From: Eledone cirrhosa
Lineage: Eukaryota > Mollusca > Cephalopoda > Octopoda > Eledonidae
Direction: 5' to 3'
Length of the DNA stretch: 64,000 nt
Assembly (NCBI GenBank): GCA_964016885.1
Contig: OZ024749.1
Location: 35,314,998-35,378,997, forward strand
Position 1 is the first letter of the stretch; the number at the start of each line of letters is the position of its first letter. This document shows, piece after piece, positions 34,201 to 43,684 of this stretch. Under the pieces are notes generated by a model. It did not search any database and was not told the origin of the DNA. It saw only the letters and a program-made list of their open reading frames with translations. The position numbers and the translations under genes are program-made.

Positions 34201-34490
34201 ATACACACAAACATACATACACAACAATATACAGAGACAGACACAGCAACATACACACAAACATACACACACAACAATATACATAGACAGAGACAGTAAC
34301 ATACACACAAACATACACACACAACAATATACAGAGACAGACACAACAACATACACACACACATACACACAAACATACATACACAACAATATACAGAGAC
34401 AGACACAGCAACATACACACAAACATACACACACAACAATATACATAGACAGACACAGTAACATACACACACACAGACAGACTGACAGAC
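31255..34490. repeat. 50-bp satellite with higher-order repeats
   Basis: About 60 tandem units of 50 bp: CAATATACAGAGACAGACAC + AGCAACATACACACAAACAT + ACACACACAA. Variants: AGCAAC/AACAAC, CAATATATAG, GACAATATAC, and a two-base AC insertion. A five-unit block marked by CAATATATAG repeats at 252-bp spacing (32907, 33159, 33411). Near the right edge a 162-bp block marked by ATACATAGACAG occurs three times (34121, 34283, 34445). The left edge (31255-31440) decays into simple CA repeats. All three minus frames stay open for about 1,000 codons only because the unit lacks stop codons. Confidence 0.95.
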
Positions 34491-34559
34491 AGTGGATCAC
34501 ATTGGATTATTTTGAGTGGATGGATGTTGAGACTGTAGTCACCTGAGATTTGCTAAATA

Positions 34560-35015
34560 TACACATATATATGTTTATATACTCATAAACACATGCACAC
34601 ACATATATACATTTATACACATACACACACATTTATACATATAAATACATAACATATAAGGGCTATTTTCCTTGCTAACGTATCTTGTTTGTATATGTAT
34701 GTATGTAAGTGTGTATACATGTGTGTGTATGTGTATGTATGTATGTGTGTATATGTGTATGTATGTGTGTATGTGTATGTGTATGTATATGTGTATGTAT
34801 GTGTGAATGTGTGTATGCATATGTTTGTGTGTGCGTATGCATATCTGCTTGTGTGTATATGCAAATGTACGTTTGTAAGTATGTACATGTGTATGTATGT
34901 ATATATATATGTATATTTGCAAATCTATGTATGTATATGTGGGTGTGTATGTAGGTATATATATATATATATATATATATGCATATGTATGTGTGTAAGA
35001 ATGTGTGTGTATGTA
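34560..35015. repeat. CA/TA and TATG/TG arrays
   Basis: CA-rich on the left (34560-34660) and TATG/TGTG on the right (34690-35015), around a short unique spacer. Open frames on both strands are artefacts. Confidence 0.9.
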
Positions 35016-35225
35016 TGAGGAGAAAGAGTGGTTTAAATGAATGAGTGTAATAACAGTTTCAATACTGTATTGATTTCTACAAGTGTAACTACTCCAGAAA
35101 AAATAGTCCAGCCATAAAGACGATGTCATCTCTTATATTCACCATGCAGATGAGCAGTTCCACTATATATATTATATATCATCATTATCATCATCATTTT
35201 ACATATAGAACCATTATATTGGCTA

Positions 35226-35390
35226 TGTGAAGGCATGTGGCTTAGTGGTTATGGTTGTGAGTTCAATGCCTGGTCTAAGGTAGCATGTTTTATCCTTGAT
35301 TTCTTTCCACATTGTTCCAGTTCACTCAGCTGAAAAAAAAAAAAATGAGTTGCGATGTCACTGGTGCCACAAGCTGTATCTACCTATGGC
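35226..35390 (+). mobile_element. SINE-B head fragment
   Basis: GGCATGTGGCTTAGTGGTTA, GTTGTGAGTTCAATGCCTGG (box B), 'TCCAGTTCACTCAGCTGAAA', then divergence after a poly-A run. The region between the boxes is shortened. Confidence 0.75.
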
Positions 35391-35422
35391 TTTCTCGTGG
35401 ACAACATAATATACATATAGAA

Positions 35423-35524
35423 ATAATTGTTTCTACTTTTGGCACAAGGCCAGCAATTACCCAGTGCATTACTGGTACTTTATTTTATCGACCCCGTAGG
35501 GATGAAAGGCAAAGTTAACCTCGG
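35423..35524 (-). mobile_element. SINE-A, 5'-truncated
   Basis: 3' half only, ending at 'AAAGTTAACCTCG'. GAAATAAT flanks both sides (about 35420 and 35525), which may be a short target-site duplication at the truncation point. Confidence 0.88.
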
Positions 35525-35593
35525 AAATAATAAGGAACAGGAATAAAATAATGATGGTATATTGATACTTCATTCCTGATCATTATTATTATT

Positions 35594-35800
35594 AGGGCGG
35601 TGGATTGGCAGTATCGGTGGAGGGTCGGACGCCATGCTTTCTAGCATAGTTACGTCCCTTTACGATCTGAGTTCAAATCCCGCCGAGGTTAACTTTGCCT
35701 TTCATCCTTGCGGGGGTCGATAAAATAAAGTACCAGTAATGCACTGGGGTAATTGCTGGCCTTGTGCCAAAAGTAGAAACAATTATTATTATTATTATTG
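35594..35800 (+). mobile_element. SINE-A, full-length
   Basis: Plus-strand reference copy. Head 'GGCGGTGGATTGGCAGTATC', box B 'CTGAGTTCAAATCCCGCCG', body TTTCATCCTTGCGGGGGTCG and TAATTGCTGGCCTTGTGCC, tail AATT(ATT)n. Confidence 0.93.
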
Positions 35801-35976
35801 GCAGTATTGGTAGAGAGAGTCGGACACCATGCTTTGAAGCATCGAGTTACGTCCCTTTATGATCTGAGTTCAAATCCTGCAGAGGTTAACTTTGCCTTTC
35901 ATCCTTACGGGTTCGATAAAATGAAGTACCAGTAATGTACTGGGTAATTGCTGGCCTCGTGCCAAAAATAGAAACG
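35799..35976 (+). mobile_element. SINE-A, tandem copy
   Basis: Starts within the ATT tail of the previous copy (GGCAGTATTGGTAGAGAGAG) and ends at 'TGCCAAAAATAGAAAC' without an ATT tail. Confidence 0.9.
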
Positions 35977-36091
35977 ATCTGAGTTCAAATCCCGCCGAGG
36001 TTAACTTTGCCTTTCATCCTTACGGGGTCGATAAAATAAAGTACCAGTAATGCACTGGGTAATTGCTGGCCTTGTGCCTAAAGTAGAAACA

Positions 36092-36108
<17 letters not shown>
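35977..36108 (+). mobile_element. SINE-A, 5'-truncated tandem copy
   Basis: Begins mid-head at GATCTGAGTTCAAATCCCG, directly joined to the preceding copy, and ends in (ATT)n. The join suggests unequal recombination between neighbouring SINEs rather than a new insertion. Confidence 0.88.
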
Positions 36109-36123
<15 letters not shown>

Positions 36124-36125
36124 TA

Positions 36126-36356
36126 TTGCGGTGGATTTGCAGTATTGGTAGAACGTCGGACAACATGCTTTATGGAATAGGGTTACGTCCCTTAACGATC
36201 TGAGTTCGAAGGTTATAGCTTTGCCTTTCATCCTTATGGGGTCGATAAAATAAAGTACCAGTAATGCACTGGGGTTGATTTAATCGACTTTCTCCCTCCC
36301 CCAAAATTGCTGGCTTTGTGCCTAAATTGGAAACCATTATTATTATTATTATTATC
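36126..36356 (+). mobile_element. SINE-A variant with extended body
   Basis: Head 'GCGGTGGATTTGCAGTATTG'. The body carries an extra 'GGTTGATTTAATCGACTTTC', TCCCTCCCCCAAAATTGCTGG segment also seen at 51860-51915. Tail (ATT)n. Confidence 0.88.
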
Positions 36357-36540
36357 ATTATATATATATGGCAAACAAAGAAAGTATAAAACCCAAAGGC
36401 TAAAAATGAATAAATTCAATAAAATTCTTCACCAGATCCACTCCTATGACACAATAATATTAGAACTAATCATTTTAGTCAATTATACATCCTGTTTCTA
36501 TACAGTAGACAGTCAAGTATATAATTTATAGACTTATGTA

Positions 36541-36630
36541 GGCTTGGCTGTGTGGTTAAGAACTTCATTTCACAACCACATGGCCTTGAGTTCAGTCCAA
36601 CTGCAAAGCTCAAGAGGCCTGTTGTGTGCG
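36541..36630 (+). mobile_element. SINE-G head
   Basis: tRNA-like: 'CTTGGCTGTGTGGTTAAGAAC' (box A), ACAACCACATGGCCTTGAGTTC, box B GAGTTCAGTCC. The body is missing or diverged after AAGCTC. Confidence 0.65.
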
Positions 36631-36846
36631 TGTGTACAAAAATACATAAATATAAATACATACATATATATATATGGACGTGCATCTACATGTGAGAACA
36701 CATATTTGAGGAGCTCCCGATTCCATAGTCAGGATCGAACATTATTAGATCGCTTCTCGAGCTGATCGGCAGTGATTCATATATAATATGTATTTAAATA
36801 TGTATATGATGCAATAATGATTCTTTGTTCCCATTTATTATTATTA

Positions 36847-37045
36847 TTATGGATTGGCAGTATCAGTAGAGGGTTGGACACCATGCTTTGATGCATAGAG
36901 TTACGGCCCTTGCCATTCTGAGTTCAAATGCCGCCGAGGTTAACTTTGCCTTTCATCCTTACGGGGTCGATAAAATAAAGTACCAGTAATGCACTGGGAT
37001 AATTGCTGGCCTTGTGCCAAAAGTAGAAACAATTATTATATACAC
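36847..37045 (+). mobile_element. SINE-A, full-length
   Basis: Head 'ATGGATTGGCAGTATCAGTAG', box B region GAGTTCAAATGCCGCC, complete body and AATTATTA tail, followed by (CA)n and (TA)n. Confidence 0.92.
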
Positions 37046-37194
37046 ACACACACACACATATATATATTATTCCAAGTAAAAAATGTTGGTTGATCAATTA
37101 ATCAACAGACTATAGTGTAAACAAATGTAAGCACTCCATGACATGGGTACCTTAAGGTATTACAATAAGATATCAGATAGAATGTCAATATTAT

Positions 37195-37384
37195 AAAAAA
37201 GAGAGGTTTTATGTAAACTTATTATATAATCCTGTTATGCACATTTCGAAGACATCAAAGTGGTTGCGTAACAATCAATTGATGTGTTATGATTGTTATG
37301 CAACCACTTTCATGTTTCCAAATGCATATAACAGGATTATATAATAAACAGAGGATGCATACATAAAACCGTCTCTCTTCTTTA
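37195..37384. repeat. long foldback (near-perfect inverted repeat)
   Basis: Left arm 37195-37276, right arm about 37290-37384. Paired blocks: AGAGAGGTTTTATGTA with 'TACATAAAACCGTCTCTCTT', TTATTATATAATCCTGTTAT with 'ATAACAGGATTATATAATAA', and GTGGTTGCGTAACAATCA with TGATTGTTATGCAACCAC. The loop is about 13 nt. The arms differ by scattered substitutions and one gap near the outer third. It could be a foldback transposon, a MITE, or an inverted duplication. A transcript would form a hairpin of about 85 bp. Confidence 0.85.
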
Positions 37385-37539
37385 CAATATATATATATAT
37401 ATACCAAAATACTGTATATATATTTGACAGGGAAAACAAAATCAGCAAGACATTTTGATGGTGATCCAGAGGGAAAAATATATAACAACAATGAATTATT
37501 AAACATAGTTGTTGTGAGTATAGAGCATTGCATATTATA

Positions 37540-37622
37540 GGAATATATATATTATATATATATGTATATATATATATAATATACATACATATATACATAT
37601 TATATATGTAAATACATATTAT
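37540..37622. repeat. TA/TACA tract
   Basis: Compound TA repeats between the foldback and a SINE-D fragment. Confidence 0.85.
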
Positions 37623-37695
37623 GATGGGGTCCATCAGGTTTAAATGTGTCCTAGACATGCTGTATGACGGTGTCTCTACAATTCCACAAAGAGTT
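37623..37695 (+). mobile_element. SINE-D 3' fragment
   Basis: 'CATCAGGTTTAAATGTGTCC', TAGACATGCTGTATGACGGTG and CTACAATTCCACAAAGAGTTA match the SINE-D 3' end (compare 52965-53035). Confidence 0.6.
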
Positions 37696-37704
37696 ATGAG
37701 ATCT

Positions 37705-37770
37705 TTATCCCTTATATATATATATATATATATATATCTATATATATATATATCTATATATATTTATATA
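37705..37770. repeat. (TA)n microsatellite
   Basis: TA with TATC interruptions. Confidence 0.9.
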
Positions 37771-37824
37771 TATCCAGACAGCTTCCAAAAATAATGGTCG
37801 CATCTAATAGGGTACGTCAAAATT

Positions 37825-37930
37825 ATTTATAAAACTGTTTATATATTGTATTTTGTCTGATGAAGGCATACCATATTTTAATTTGGTATCCCTGAAATAT
37901 GTATAATGAAATAAATATGGTTTTATAAAT
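37825..37930 (+). ncRNA. hammerhead ribozyme 2 (type I, Penelope/retrozyme-like)
   Basis: Complete hammerhead architecture. Core CTGATGA at 37857-37863. Stem II: AGG (37864-37866) with CCT (37891-37893), a C-C mismatch (37867, 37890), then ATACCA (37868-37873) with TGGTAT (37884-37889), loop of 10. GAAA at 37894-37897. Stem III: ATA (37897-37899) with TAT (37902-37904), loop of 2. A37905 is the predicted cleavage base after U37904. Stem I inner part: 37849-37856 with 37906-37913, eight pairs including two G-U. After an internal loop, the outer part pairs ATTTATAAAAC (37825-37835) with GTTTTATAAAT (37920-37930), eleven perfect pairs. All core bases match the consensus. The minimal stem III is the signature of hammerheads in Penelope-like elements, which often act as dimers. 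It sits between two (TA)n tracts with no reverse transcriptase nearby. Confidence 0.85.
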
Positions 37931-37944
37931 ATAGTTTCCATTTA

Positions 37945-38060
37945 TTTAATATCGTATATATATATATATTATATATATATGTATAGATAATATATATATA
38001 TTTATATATATATATGTATAGATAATATATTATATATATATGTATATATATAATGATGAT
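37945..38060. repeat. (TA)n/(TATG) tract
   Basis: TA repeats with 'GTATAGATAATATAT' units. Confidence 0.9.
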
Positions 38061-38069
38061 ATATAATAT

Positions 38070-38256
38070 ATTATATCAGAATGGAGACGATAAAAACCAG
38101 TTAGACCATTACTCAGTAGAGTACTTGATACTTGGGGTAGTGGAGTGGGTAGGACCTCGATGGGTGAGCTCCGGCTGTTTCAGCAGTTGGATCAAACCTG
38201 AAGCGCCGGTATAAGGGCAGTGGGAATCTAGCTAGCTAGATTCCTGCCGCCATATA
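38070..38256. other. non-repetitive island within TA repeats
   Basis: About 185 bp of balanced composition (GGAGTGGGTAGGACCTCGATG, CAGCAGTTGGATCAAACCTG, GCGCCGGTATAAGGGCAGTG), ending in CTAGCTAGCTAGATTC. TA arrays lie on both sides. Probably a fragment of a dispersed element; I do not recognise it. Confidence 0.5.
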
Positions 38257-38486
38257 ATATATATTATATATATATATATACTACATATATATATATATAA
38301 TACATATGCATATATATAATACACACACATATATATATAATATATTATATATATATATATATATGTATAGATAATATATTATATATATATATGTATAGAT
38401 AATATATTATATATATATATATAGATAATATATTATATATATATATAGATAACATATTATATATATATAAATAATATATTATATAT
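38257..38486. repeat. (TA)n array with TAGATAA units
   Basis: TA repeats with about 40-bp periodic ATATATAGATAATATATTAT blocks. Confidence 0.92.
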
Positions 38487-38786
38487 ATAGGGATAGAATG
38501 TAGTGTACGGGAGAGGAGACTGAGGTGGTATGGACATGTGATGCGCATGGAGGATGATCAATGGGTGAAGAAGTGCCAGGAAATGCCAGTTGAAGGAAGA
38601 CGTGGTAGAGGTAGACCACGAAAAACATGGGCGGAGGTGGTGAGAACAGACCTCAGATCATTGAAGCTCACGGTGGAGATGACGAAGGACCGTGACGAGT
38701 GGAGAGATGCTGTGCTGAATAAGACCCGTCCCACCCTTGCAAGCAGGGAAAAGCGGACGTAAAATGATGATGATGATGATGATGAT
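38487..38786 (+). mobile_element. LINE-a 3' end, 5'-truncated
   Basis: The plus frame runs GHVMRMEDDQWVKKCQEMPV, RGRGRPRKTWAEVVRTDL, DEWRDAV, TLASREKRT, then the normal stop at 38760-38762 and a (GAT)7 tail. This is the best-preserved C-terminus of the three LINE-a copies, with no premature stop. Both junctions lie in (TA)n. Confidence 0.88.
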
Positions 38787-38904
38787 ATATATATATAGAT
38801 AATATATTATATATATATATATTATACACTATGTATATATATATATATTATATATGCAATGTATATATATATGCATTTATATATACACATATATATAGAT
38901 ATGA

Positions 38905-38991
<87 letters not shown>

Positions 38992-38995
38992 TTAC
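38787..38995. repeat. (TA)n array
   Basis: TA repeats, including a run of about 40 units at 38908-38984. Confidence 0.95.
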
Positions 38996-39293
38996 ATGCA
39001 GCATTGTAAATTCTATCTATTCTGTAAAATGGTAAAAAAACAGATATGAATTCTATTAAATGTCCGTTTTAATCACAAGAACAAGATACTTCAGCAGTGA
39101 AAAATTACCAGAATATATTATTCCTGTCATGCTTATAGAAATCCTAAACTCTATTTACAGTGATGTCTACATGCTGACATAAATATACTCATTTTGGGAA
39201 AATTAATTCAAGTTTCAGTTGATATATGATATCTCCAAGAACCTTGGATATTTTATATGATAACTTGTTTTATCTCACGTTTGCCATGTTCTT

Positions 39294-39655
39294 AAGGTGG
39301 TGAATTGTGAGAGGCATTATGGCGTTGGATTAAAAATGTCTCAGTATTTGTTTTGGCCCTCTGTACTTTTCAGTTCAAATCCTGACTAGGTCAAATTTGC
39401 CTTTCATCCTTTCAGGGTAGAATAATAAAATACCAGTCTAATATTGTGGTTGATTCTTCCACCCTTTCTCTCAGCCCTCTATCTCTCTGGCTCTTTCTTT
39501 CTTTCACCCTGTCTCTATCTCTCTCTCTTTTTCCAGAAAAAATTAGCTCTATTCCAATCTGGAGAAGGATGGGCTTCACCAGGCTTTAAATGCCCGAGTC
39601 ATGCTGTTTATTATGATGGTGGCCCTACAACTCCATCAGAAACTGAGCATCCTTT
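39294..39655 (+). mobile_element. SINE-D, full-length
   Basis: Head GGTGGTGAATTGTGAGAGGC, box B-like CAGTTCAAATCCTGAC, TTTGCCTTTCATCCTTTCAGG, a CT-rich middle, GGATGGGCTTCACCAGGCTT and CCCTACAACTCCATCAGAAA. The open frame inside it is not a gene. Confidence 0.8.
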
Positions 39656-39717
39656 ATTTTAAATTTTTGTAGCCATGTTTTAGATTTTGTCAATCTCATA
39701 TAGTAATTTTTTTAATT

Positions 39718-40059
39718 CAGTGGAAACTCGATTCCTGAACACCTCGCATCATGAAGAAACCGGTTCATGAACAATTTTTCCGGACATAAAATGCCTTGGT
39801 TCACCCAAGGTGTCTTGAGTAATGAACATGCAAGCTAGCAACAACAGTTGGTGAAAAGCTGGGAGTATTGGTGGGAAAGTATCACTTGCTATGTAGTTAG
39901 TTACTATGGTGATATTTACCTGTCTTTCACATAGTCTCTTTCTGTCATTGTATTTCTCTTAACATTTCATATGGGAAAGCTAGTTTCAGTTTACAAACAT
40001 TTTGGATGACAAATGGCCTTCAGGAAAAAAATTAAGTTTGTGAACCAAGGATCCCCTCT
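39718..40059. mobile_element. possible pogo/Tigger-like MITE
   Basis: Left end 'CAGTGGAAACTCGATTCCTG', then GGTTCATGAACA. The right end complement is TAGAGGGGATCCTTGGTTCA. The ends share a CAG/TAG-G-GGRAYYC..GAAC/TTCA pattern only loosely. About 340 bp, non-coding. The superfamily call is tentative. Confidence 0.4.
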
Positions 40060-40139
40060 ATATTCAAATATAAGGAGTGAAGAGATCTCTATAGCCTGCT
40101 GTCAGTTAGACAACCTTTATGTTACAATGGAATGCACTC

Positions 40140-40476
40140 AGTACTCCTTCACCTTCTGTAAAATGAACAGACTGAGATAGGCAATCTGTTTCAATCTGAT
40201 AGAGTCGTAGGGGCGACAAATTGCCATACAGCATTTCTTGGGCATTTTAATCCTGGCAGAGCCCATCCCTCTCCAGCCCTGAGTACAGCAGATTTCTTCC
40301 AGAGAGAGAGGAAGAATCGACCACAGGACTAGACTGGTACATTTTTTATCAACCTCAAAAGGATGAAAGGCAAAGTTGACCTTGGTGGGATTTGAACTCA
40401 GAGAGCAGAGAGTCAGAACAAATACTATAAAGCCTTCTATCCGAAATTCTAATGACTCTTCCAATTCGTCCTCTTA
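40140..40476 (-). mobile_element. SINE-D
   Basis: Minus-strand SINE-D: 'GGCATTTTAATCCTGGCAGAG', CCCATCCCTCTCCAGCCCTG, CAAAAGGATGAAAGGCAAAG, GGTGGGATTTGAACTCAGAG (inverted box B). Confidence 0.8.
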
Positions 40477-40486
40477 TTTACAAATC

Positions 40487-40823
40487 ATTTCATTTTCATC
40501 ATACGTCCTCTTTTTCCCTGCTTGCAAGGGTGGGACGGGAACTGATGCTGGCTTGATTTCTACAGCTGGATGCCCTTCCTAACACCAACCTCATTTACAG
40601 TGAGTGCTGGGTGCTTTTTTGTTGTGGCACCTCCACGACCACTTTGCAGTGGAATGATATGGACCCCAGTCCCTATCATCTCATTTCTACAGCTGAGTAA
40701 ACTGGAGCAATGTGAAATAAAGTGTCTTGCTCAAGGAAACAACACATCACCCGGTCTGAGAATTGAACTCACAACCTTTCGATTGCAAGGCCAATGCTCT
40801 AACCACTAAGCCATGTGCCTCCA
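40487..40823 (-). mobile_element. SINE-B with LINE-a-type 3' tail
   Basis: Complete minus-strand SINE-B. The head (complement of GCATTGGCCTTGCAATCGAA and AGTTCAATTCTCAGACC) and body are standard. The 3' end is TTTCCCTGCTTGCAAGGGTG, the complement of CACCCTTGCAAGCAGGGAAA found at the 3' end of LINE-a. Confidence 0.92.
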
Positions 40824-40845
40824 CAAATGTGGTAATGAAAGAGTT
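40824..40845 (-). mobile_element. MITE1 terminus remnant
   Basis: ATGTGGTAATGAAAGAGTTAA resembles the inverted MITE1 5' end. Only this end is recognisable. Confidence 0.4.
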
Positions 40846-41139
40846 AAAGAATTAAATTGAAGAATGGAAGTAATTGACAGAATCGAAAACTTCTACTTTG
40901 AATGTAAGAGTTTCACTGAATATCTCAGATTTGGGAATTCTGAGATTCTTTGGCAGTAGTAATGAAAAAGATAAAGCTGACAAATTCCTCATCCATTAGA
41001 GAAGTGGACAGTTAAAGTTCCTTCTTCTTTTTCCTGGAATCTTCTGGAAGAGACAGAAACATAAAGGATGGCGACATCCATTACCTACGGAAGACATCAA
41101 TATATAGAGTAATACTAGACATCCATTTCCTACATATAT

Positions 41140-41152
41140 GTGCATGTGTGTT

Positions 41153-41197
<45 letters not shown>

Positions 41198-41410
41198 AAT
41201 ACACACACAAATGTACAAAGAAATATATACATACACATATATATATATGCGTGTGTGTGTGCGTGTGTGTACATGCATGCATGTATATATATATATATAT
41301 ATAGATATAAGTATATGTATATATGTATGTATATGTATGTGTGTGTATATTTATATGTATATGTATGTATATGTGTGCGCGTGTATATATGTATATATAT
41401 GTATATAGCT
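41140..41410. repeat. TA/TG/GTGC microsatellites
   Basis: (TA)n at 41158-41190, then TG and TATG tracts. Confidence 0.9.
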
Positions 41411-41519
41411 ACAACCACTAATACACACAACAGTCTCAATGACATTTCCTATTTAAAGACAATGATGAAATAATGTCTTCTGTGCTAATCTAATTTACTG
41501 CTTCACTTTAACACTAACT

Positions 41520-41521
41520 AT

Positions 41522-41568
<47 letters not shown>

Positions 41569-41572
41569 TTAC
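41520..41572. repeat. (ACT)n microsatellite
   Basis: About 17 near-perfect ACT units. Confidence 0.95.
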
Positions 41573-41577
41573 AACAA

Positions 41578-41612
41578 ATAATTGTTTCTAATTTAGGCAC
41601 AAGGCCAGCAAA
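41578..41612 (-). mobile_element. SINE-A 3' end, extremely truncated
   Basis: AATTGTTTCTAATTTAGGCA + CAAGGCCAGCAAAT only. Confidence 0.8.
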
Positions 41613-41734
41613 TGAAGAGAAGGCTAATGTGGATTCTATCCCTCCCCCCAACTTCTAGTTCATCACGGGGATTAGTGATATTAGTAATAACATAATTGGA
41701 ATTATTACACTGGTATTTAGTATGTTGGACATTA

Positions 41735-42230
41735 CTCACACACTCACACACATGCACGCACATACACACATACACACATACACACTCACACATGCACGCA
41801 CATACACACATACACGAACATACACACACACATACACACATATGCACACACACACACACACACACATACACACATATGCACACACATGCACACATACACA
41901 CATATGCACACACATGCACGCACATACACACACATGCACACACATCCACACATACACGAACATACACACACACACACACCACACACACACATACACACAT
42001 ATGCACACACATGCACACATACACACATATGCACATACACACATACACGCACACACACACACACCACACACACATGCACACATATGCATACACATGCACA
42101 CTTACACACATATGCACACACATGCACACACATACACATATGCACACACACATACACACATACACACACATACACACATGCACACACATACACACATACA
42201 CACACACAACACGGACAGAGATATGTTACA
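41735..42230. repeat. (CA)n array with TGCACA steps
   Basis: About 500 bp of 'CACATATGCACACACATG' and 'CACATACACACATACACA'. Long frames on both strands are artefacts. Confidence 0.93.
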
Positions 42231-42771
42231 CACCTACGCAGCTACACACATACAGCTACCCACATACACATCATGAACAGATATGTCACACCCCCATGTA
42301 GCTACAGCTACACACATACATACATACACACACACAGACAGCCCTACATACACCATGGAGGACAGGTTACACACTCATGTAGCTACATTCACAAACAACT
42401 ACATACACACATACACGCACATGCACACCCTCGCAGCTACACACACACATACATACATACACACATGCACAACAATACATACACCCCTTACAGGTTACAC
42501 ATCCATGCAGCTACACACACATACACACATACATATACACACATGCACAACCATACATACACCATGTACAGGTTACACACCCACACAGCTTCACACATAC
42601 ATACATACACATGCATACACACATACATACACACACATGCACAACAATACATACACCATGTACAGGTTACACACACACACACACACACACACAGCTACAT
42701 ACACACATACATATATACACACACACACATACATATACACACACACATGGACAGGTTACACACAGCTTCAC

Positions 42772-42802
<31 letters not shown>

Positions 42803-43467
42803 GACACATGCACAACAATACATACTTCATGTACAGGTTACACACACACACACACAGCTACATACACATAGACATACACCATGGACAGGTTACACACAGC
42901 TTCACACATACATACATACATATAGACACATGCACAACAATACATACTCCATGTGCAGGTTACACACACACACACGCACACACACAGCTACATACACATA
43001 GACATACACCATGGACAGGTTACACACAGCTTCACACATACATACATACATATAGACACATGCACAACAATACATACTCCATGTACAGGTTACACACACA
43101 CACACACACACAGCTACATACACATAGACATACACCATGGACAGGTTACACACAGCTTCACACATACATACATACATATAGACACATGCACAACAATACA
43201 TACTCCATGTACAGGTTACACACACACACACACACACACACAGCTACATACACATAGACATACACCATGGACAGGTTACACACAGCTTCACACATACATA
43301 CATACATATAGACACATGCACAACAATACATACTCCATGTACAGGTTACACACACACACACACACAGCTACATACACATAGACATACACCATGGACAGGT
43401 TACACACAGCTTCACACATACATACATATAGACACATGCACAACAATACATACTCCATGTACACGTT

Positions 43468-43498
<31 letters not shown>

Positions 43499-43555
43499 CA
43501 CACAGCTACATACACATAGACACACACCCGATACACAGTCCCACACATATCCTCC
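42230..43555. repeat. 120-130-bp minisatellite built on (CA)n
   Basis: Repeated blocks: ACCATGGACAGGTTACACAC, AGCTTCACACATACATACAT, AGACACATGCACAACAATAC, ATACTCCATGTACAGGTTAC, a variable (CA)n, then AGCTACATACACATAGACAT. ATGGACAGG recurs at 42891, 43011, 43137, 43267 and 43391; the spacing (120-130) varies with the CA run. Units before 42700 are older and shorter. Confidence 0.92.
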
Positions 43556-43684
43556 CCCTACACACTGACACCCCCCCACACCACCACCACCACCTCCATT
43601 ACCATGGAGAGGGCCCAGCTATATTTTTACCAAGATAAACAAACATCTCTGAAGAGTCAATAACTTTCATTATAGTAAATTGTG

